A stretch of 64,000 bases of DNA from the IMG/VR virus record IMGVR_UViG_3300023184_000035, positions 84,134 to 148,133 of that record; one strand, written 5' to 3'. Position 1 is the stretch's first letter; every line of letters begins with the position of its first letter. Under the pieces are notes generated by a model. That model made no database searches, was not told where the DNA came from, and was given only the letters and a program-made list of their open reading frames with translations. Shown in pieces: positions 59,991-64,000 of this stretch. The translations under genes and the position numbers were made by a program. Origin of the DNA: a virus.

Positions 59991-60935
59991 ATGTCAGACC
60001 AAGCACCGGTGACTACTACGCCACCAACCGATCCTGTAACAACCAATCAGCAAAACATTCAAGTAAACATTGATTATTTGCGCACCACACGAGTGCATAT
60101 TTGCATGCCTTGTTATGGAGGGCAACTCACTGAGCAATGCTTCATGAGCTACATCAAATGGGCCAACTTGTGCCGTCAACTCAACATTGACTGGACAGTA
60201 GAAACCATGACCAATGAGAGCTTGATCAGTCGAGCACGTAACACGCTCACAGCCAAGTTCCTGCACACCAAAGAATCCACACACTTGATGTTTATTGACG
60301 CTGACATTGGCTGGGAACCCTGGCATTTGTTGGTGATGTTGGATGCACAAAAAGACGTCATTGGCGGATTGTACCCCATGAAATCACTGCCGGTAAAATG
60401 GTGTGTGAACGGTATCCCAGGCCTGCCCGAAGATCCCAACAGTAATCTTGTGGAAGTCACAAAGACTGGCACAGGTTTCTTGTTGATCAAACGTGACGTG
60501 TTTGACAAGTTAACTGCACACCCTGCTACCAAGCCGTTCAACAACGACATTGGCTTGCCTGAAGAACTGAACCCTCACATGAAAACCTACTTTGACACTG
60601 CTGTGCGTGAGAACCGCTACTACAGTGAAGACTGGACTTTCTGTGAAAACTGGCGCGACATTGGTGGCCAAGTGTGGGTGGACAAACGTGTGCTGTTGCG
60701 TCACGTGGGCACATACACATTTGACTATGCCACACACGAACAACTGTACAAGGACCTCAAACAGATGTTTGAACCTGGTGCTGTTACTGTAACTCCAGTG
60801 TCACCAACTCAAGCATTGCCCAACAACAAAGTCACTGAAGGGCATGACTTGGCCAAAGCACCGGCTCCTGTGCCCGAGCCTGTGGTAATGGCTTCAAGCA
60901 AGAAGAAAGCCAAGAAAGCCGCTGCCGCAGCCTAA
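59991..60935 (+). CDS. Glycosyltransferase-like protein (GT-A fold)
   Basis: 314 aa. After a Thr/Pro-rich N-terminus, VHICMPCYGG and LISRARNTLTAKFL precede THLMFIDADIGW, whose DAD is the DxD metal-binding motif. VIGGLYPMKSLPVKW and SEDWTFCENWRDIGGQVWVD follow the order seen in phage GT-A-like enzymes. The last 50 residues are Pro/Ala-rich with a Lys/Ala tail (KKKAKKAAAAA). Could glycosylate DNA, virion proteins or host glycans; target unknown. Confidence 0.8.
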   Translation: MSDQAPVTTTPPTDPVTTNQQNIQVNIDYLRTTRVHICMPCYGGQLTEQCFMSYIKWANLCRQLNIDWTVETMTNESLISRARNTLTAKFLHTKESTHLMFIDADIGWEPWHLLVMLDAQKDVIGGLYPMKSLPVKWCVNGIPGLPEDPNSNLVEVTKTGTGFLLIKRDVFDKLTAHPATKPFNNDIGLPEELNPHMKTYFDTAVRENRYYSEDWTFCENWRDIGGQVWVDKRVLLRHVGTYTFDYATHEQLYKDLKQMFEPGAVTVTPVSPTQALPNNKVTEGHDLAKAPAPVPEPVVMASSKKKAKKAAAAA

Positions 60936-60936
60936 C

Positions 60937-60944
60937 GGTAAATA
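60937..60944 (+). promoter_or_regulatory. Late promoter box, leaderless arrangement
   Basis: GGTAAATA ends 6 nt before ATG 60951, just after the upstream stop. No Shine-Dalgarno. Confidence 0.6.
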
Positions 60945-60950
60945 CAACTT

Positions 60951-63512
60951 ATGAACATTCATGAGTTGTCTACCTATAATCTTGCCGACGCAGTAAAGTT
61001 TCACCGCCGTCTCAATCCCAGAATCTGGGGGCGAGACGAGCATTTGCTTCCTGAAGTGCGTGAAAAATTACTCACCATTGCTGAGGACTTTCAAGAATTC
61101 TTGGGCGTTGACGATCTCAATGTTCAAGACATCACCATATCAGGCAGCAACGCAGCCTACTCCTATACAAAAAATTCTGACATTGACCTACACCTTGTGG
61201 TCGAGATGCCTGACGATCCTGTGTATCAGGAGCTGTTCACGGCAAAAAAATACCAATACAACTCTGAGCACAACATACGGATTGGTGGGGCCGAAGTAGA
61301 ACTGTATGTTCAGCCTGCAGATCAAGCGCACCACAGTCAAGGCATTTACTCGGTAAAAGACGGCGAGTGGATTCAAGTGCCGCAACGCAAACGTGCGCAG
61401 ATAGACGATACCTGTGTGCGTGACAAAACAGCAGATTTAGATTCAAGAATTCATGCTGCTGTCAAAAGTAAAAACATTGATGCCATCAGCACACTGTGGA
61501 CCAAGATTAAAACCATGCGTCAAGCAGGACTTGAACAACATGGTGAGTTTGGTTGTGAAAATATCTCTTTCAAATTGTTGCGCAACCAGGGTTGCATCCG
61601 ACTGCTTAAAGATGCGATGACTGCTGAAAAAGATCGCGGACTCAGTTTGCGTGAAACTCCTGCAAAACCATTCCGTTATGGATACGGTGCAGAAGTTGAC
61701 GAAGCCAGTCTAGCAGACATGCGATCAGCATTTGCTGCCACTGATGCCACACGCAAGCAAGAAGTGTTTCACAGTCCAGACGAATACAACAAGGTCATGA
61801 AGCAACGACAGGCCGCTGCTGATGAGCGTCAAGAAAAAATTGTAAAGATATCACGAGGCCCAGTAAAACCCTGGCCCATGGGTGTAAAAGAAGGCATGCA
61901 AAGTCAGCCTTACAGCACCAGTGATGGTGTTGCTGCCAGCACCAAACAGTTTTTAGAAGATGCAGAGTCTGATGACCAAACTCTTGTGCATGACTTTATT
62001 CAACACACTGCCATGGAACTGGGCATAGATCCCTTGCCTGAAATTCAGTTGCACACCGACCCTGAATGGAGCACACACAATCACAGTTTTGGTCGTTATG
62101 ACCCTGACACACATACGTTGAATGTCAGCATGCCCAATCGCCACATCCTGGATGTGTTGCGCACAGTGGCACATGAATTGGTGCATTGCAGTCAAAATCA
62201 ACAGCATGGTCACTTGCCTGATGATGCAGGTGAAACTGGCAGTGACTGGGAAAATGATGCCAATGCCCGAGCTGGTATCATCATGCGTGACTGGGCCAAC
62301 ACCCATCCCGAACATTTTGAATTGCCGGCTCTGCGCGAGAGTGTGAGTGATTACCAAATACACGATACTGAAAAATTGGATCGTGTGCTGGCCAAATGCT
62401 GTCAAATGATTGAACGTGGACAACAAACGGATCCTGAACGTTATGGGCAGGTGGCTGCGTGTATAATTGATCCTGATCACAACTATGTGTATGGCATCAA
62501 CTTGCCTGGCGCTGATGGCCGACGCCGACATGCTGAACGTGTGGCCATAGACCGATATCGTAAAACACATGGTGATGTTCCTGAAGGCAGTATTGTGGTC
62601 ACCACACTGAGTCCTTGCAATGCACCCATGGATGAACGTGCAGGGAAGAGTTGCAAAGACCTGTTGAATTCAGTGGGCATACACAAAGTGTATTGTGGAT
62701 ACATTGACCCTACTCAGCATGACGATGCCGACGCTGACTTCACTGTGGGGCTCACACAAAATGATGAGTTATGGGAAGCATGCAAAGCATTTGCTGACAC
62801 ATTCCTGCATGAAGATGAGCTAGAAGAAGGTTGGCGCAGTGCATTGGCCGGAGCCGCTGCCGCAGGTGCCATGGCATTTACACCAGCACCAGCCAACTCC
62901 ACAGCCGCACCTGCATTAAATCCCGCAGCACAACCCGCTGCCGTTCAACAAGTACAACAGACTGGGCCACAAGCTGCATTGACCAAAGCCGCACAGGCAG
63001 CAGGCATCAAAGGTACAGAACTGGCGCAGTTCATGGCACAATGTGAACATGAGAGTGGTAACTTTGCACACCTGGAAGAACTGGGCGGTAAAAATTATCT
63101 TGCCAAGTACGATCTCACAGTGAATCCTGCCAAGGCCAAGGCCCTGGGCAACACTCAAGCCGGAGACGGTGCCAAATACAAAGGACGTGGGTTTATACAG
63201 ATCACAGGCAAAGCCAACTATGCCAGTGCTGGACAGGCCCTGGGCATAGACCTAGTGAGCAATCCTGAGCTGGCTGCCAAACCTGACGTGGCTGCCAAAG
63301 TTGCTGTGTGGTACTGGCAGAATCGTGTGAAACCGTATGTGCAAGACTTTAGTGACACACGTGGGGTTACCAAACGCATCAATCCTGGCTTGCAAGGCTT
63401 GCAAGACCGAGTGGACAACTTCAAAGATTATCAACAACAAACAGCCACTGTGGCTGCACCACCAGCTAGAGTGGCAGCCGCACCACAGGCTCAACCAGGA
63501 CCAGCAGCATGA
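60951..63512 (+). CDS. Four-domain polyprotein: nucleotidyltransferase, zinc peptidase, deaminase, GH19
   Basis: 853 aa. (1) Residues 1-240: Pol-beta-type nucleotidyltransferase with SGSNAAYSYTKNSDIDLHLV (G65-S66, D77, D79). (2) About 330-460: zinc-peptidase-like with HELVH at 408-412. (3) About 470-620: cytidine-deaminase-like with HAE at 527-529 and zinc cysteines C556 and C568. (4) About 675-845: GH19 domain with AQCEHESGNF (E699/E701) and GRGFIQITGKANY. Between 3 and 4, LEE (624-626) is followed by GWRSALAGAAAAGAMAFTP, a signal-peptide-like segment, and an Ala/Pro linker. Leaderless late start. Probably cleaved and packaged; that is inference. Confidence 0.85.
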   Translation: MNIHELSTYNLADAVKFHRRLNPRIWGRDEHLLPEVREKLLTIAEDFQEFLGVDDLNVQDITISGSNAAYSYTKNSDIDLHLVVEMPDDPVYQELFTAKKYQYNSEHNIRIGGAEVELYVQPADQAHHSQGIYSVKDGEWIQVPQRKRAQIDDTCVRDKTADLDSRIHAAVKSKNIDAISTLWTKIKTMRQAGLEQHGEFGCENISFKLLRNQGCIRLLKDAMTAEKDRGLSLRETPAKPFRYGYGAEVDEASLADMRSAFAATDATRKQEVFHSPDEYNKVMKQRQAAADERQEKIVKISRGPVKPWPMGVKEGMQSQPYSTSDGVAASTKQFLEDAESDDQTLVHDFIQHTAMELGIDPLPEIQLHTDPEWSTHNHSFGRYDPDTHTLNVSMPNRHILDVLRTVAHELVHCSQNQQHGHLPDDAGETGSDWENDANARAGIIMRDWANTHPEHFELPALRESVSDYQIHDTEKLDRVLAKCCQMIERGQQTDPERYGQVAACIIDPDHNYVYGINLPGADGRRRHAERVAIDRYRKTHGDVPEGSIVVTTLSPCNAPMDERAGKSCKDLLNSVGIHKVYCGYIDPTQHDDADADFTVGLTQNDELWEACKAFADTFLHEDELEEGWRSALAGAAAAGAMAFTPAPANSTAAPALNPAAQPAAVQQVQQTGPQAALTKAAQAAGIKGTELAQFMAQCEHESGNFAHLEELGGKNYLAKYDLTVNPAKAKALGNTQAGDGAKYKGRGFIQITGKANYASAGQALGIDLVSNPELAAKPDVAAKVAVWYWQNRVKPYVQDFSDTRGVTKRINPGLQGLQDRVDNFKDYQQQTATVAAPPARVAAAPQAQPGPAA

Positions 63513-64000
63513 GAGCACATGAATTTTTACGTGAAGATGTTGAGAATTTTCCCATTGCCAATGTACGTAGACCCAATGGTGCCATTGGCAACCAAGGTGT
63601 GAACACGGAGCAAGCAGCCGATGTGTTGACTCATGCTGCCGGCATGCAGGTATCGCCAGACTGGACCATGCGACAGTTAGTGGATGCGCTACGGGCTGAT
63701 CCTGCGGCACAACAACGTCTGCGACAATTTGTGCAAAAAAATCCCATCACAGTGTCTGCCCTACCAGATGGTTCATATCATTTGCTGGATGGCCATCACA
63801 GAACATTTTTGCTGAACCTGCTGGGCGATGAAACAGTGCCTGCTATTGTTAAAGAAGGTGTGGCGGAAGGCTTGACAGAAGCAGCCATGTCTAACGCTGT
63901 AACATTTTTTAGAGGTGAGCCAATACTTTCACAAGAAAGATTAAATCAATTAAAATCAAGCATAGGCAAACCTTACCCTATACTAAGGAAAGAAGGATCA
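63509..64000 (+). CDS. ParB-like/possible ART protein, 3' end outside window
   Basis: 164 codons visible, no stop before the window edge; ATGA overlap with the polyprotein gene. The N-terminus MRAHEFLRE/D is capsid-targeting-like with L7-R8-E9. Residues 30-115 resemble a ParB-like domain: DWTMRQLVDALRADPAAQQR, then YHLLDGHHRTFLLNLL with the DGHHR motif. From about residue 130, TFFRGEPILSQERLNQLKSS could be the first strand and Arg of an ADP-ribosyltransferase domain, but too little is visible. A packaged internal protein injected with DNA is a reasonable hypothesis. Confidence 0.72.
   Translation, partial: MRAHEFLREDVENFPIANVRRPNGAIGNQGVNTEQAADVLTHAAGMQVSPDWTMRQLVDALRADPAAQQRLRQFVQKNPITVSALPDGSYHLLDGHHRTFLLNLLGDETVPAIVKEGVAEGLTEAAMSNAVTFFRGEPILSQERLNQLKSSIGKPYPILRKEGS

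Noticed and set aside
1-64000. Bacterial chromosome or prophage origin suggested by nadE, infA, sod, clp and dnaJ
   Set aside because: These genes are embedded singly among overlapping phage genes with phage promoters; no ribosomal, integrase, attachment or housekeeping operon context appears.
1-64000. Insertion sequences, CRISPR arrays, rRNA
   Set aside because: No transposase-like ORF, no regularly spaced identical short repeats with unique spacers, and no rRNA-like block was found by reading.

Overview
This window is one continuous stretch of a large tailed-phage genome of the T4-like type. The evidence is a gp44-type clamp-loader ATPase, a gp31/GroES-like co-chaperonin, PhoH, T4-style late promoter boxes (TAAATA core), tail-fibre genes built from repeats, a 3-TM holin, endolysins and spanin-like genes. 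Genes are packed end to end with ATGA/TAATG overlaps. I see no ribosomal RNA, tRNA, transposase, integrase or CRISPR. Spanin-like lipoproteins, export signals and a proteobacterial-type IF-1 suggest a Gram-negative, probably proteobacterial, host. The species cannot be read from the sequence. The T4-like relatives I recall are aquatic (cyanophages and uncultured freshwater/marine phages), which is recall and not a search result.

Layout. 1-12.7 kb: early/auxiliary genes, many under near-perfect sigma70 promoters (TTGAC-N17-TATAAT). They include small conserved phage proteins, a radical SAM enzyme, NAD synthetase, a SleB hydrolase with a membrane partner, a tandem family of tiny paralogues (7.6-10.2 kb), translation initiation factor IF-1, superoxide dismutase and an ErpA/IscA Fe-S protein. 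12.6-24.6 kb: a block of tail fibres/adhesins, three genes on the minus strand and four on the plus strand, diverging from one symmetrical late-promoter region. 24.6-30.9 kb: replication and folding genes (PolIII-alpha-like fragment, GroES-like, clamp loader), a second radical SAM protein, a HAD phosphatase and PhoH. 30.9-42.7 kb: a second fibre block. 42.7-44.8 kb: a putative sulfation module (methyltransferase, sulfotransferase-like, APS kinase, DUF2061). 44.8-52.3 kb: ferritin-like protein, amidotransferase, lysis genes (spanin-like pair, GH19 endolysin, holin) and small structural genes. 52.4-57.5 kb: secreted alpha-carbonic anhydrase, DnaJ and a ClpA-like unfoldase. 57.5-64 kb: jelly-roll-like proteins, a glycosyltransferase and three large multidomain proteins that look like packaged polyproteins.

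Main points for a second look. (1) At least ten genes have a -10/late box ending only 5-7 nt before the ATG and no Shine-Dalgarno, implying leaderless mRNAs, in a phage that carries its own IF-1. (2) An 853-aa protein joins a nucleotidyltransferase, a zinc peptidase, a deaminase and a GH19 muramidase/chitinase. In it and in a neighbouring protein, signal-peptide-like or Tat-like segments sit immediately after prohead-protease-type (L/I)xE motifs. (3) Three proteins start with T4 capsid-targeting-like 9-residue peptides. (4) There is an APS kinase/sulfotransferase-like cassette. All functional statements are from reading the sequence; no database search was run.
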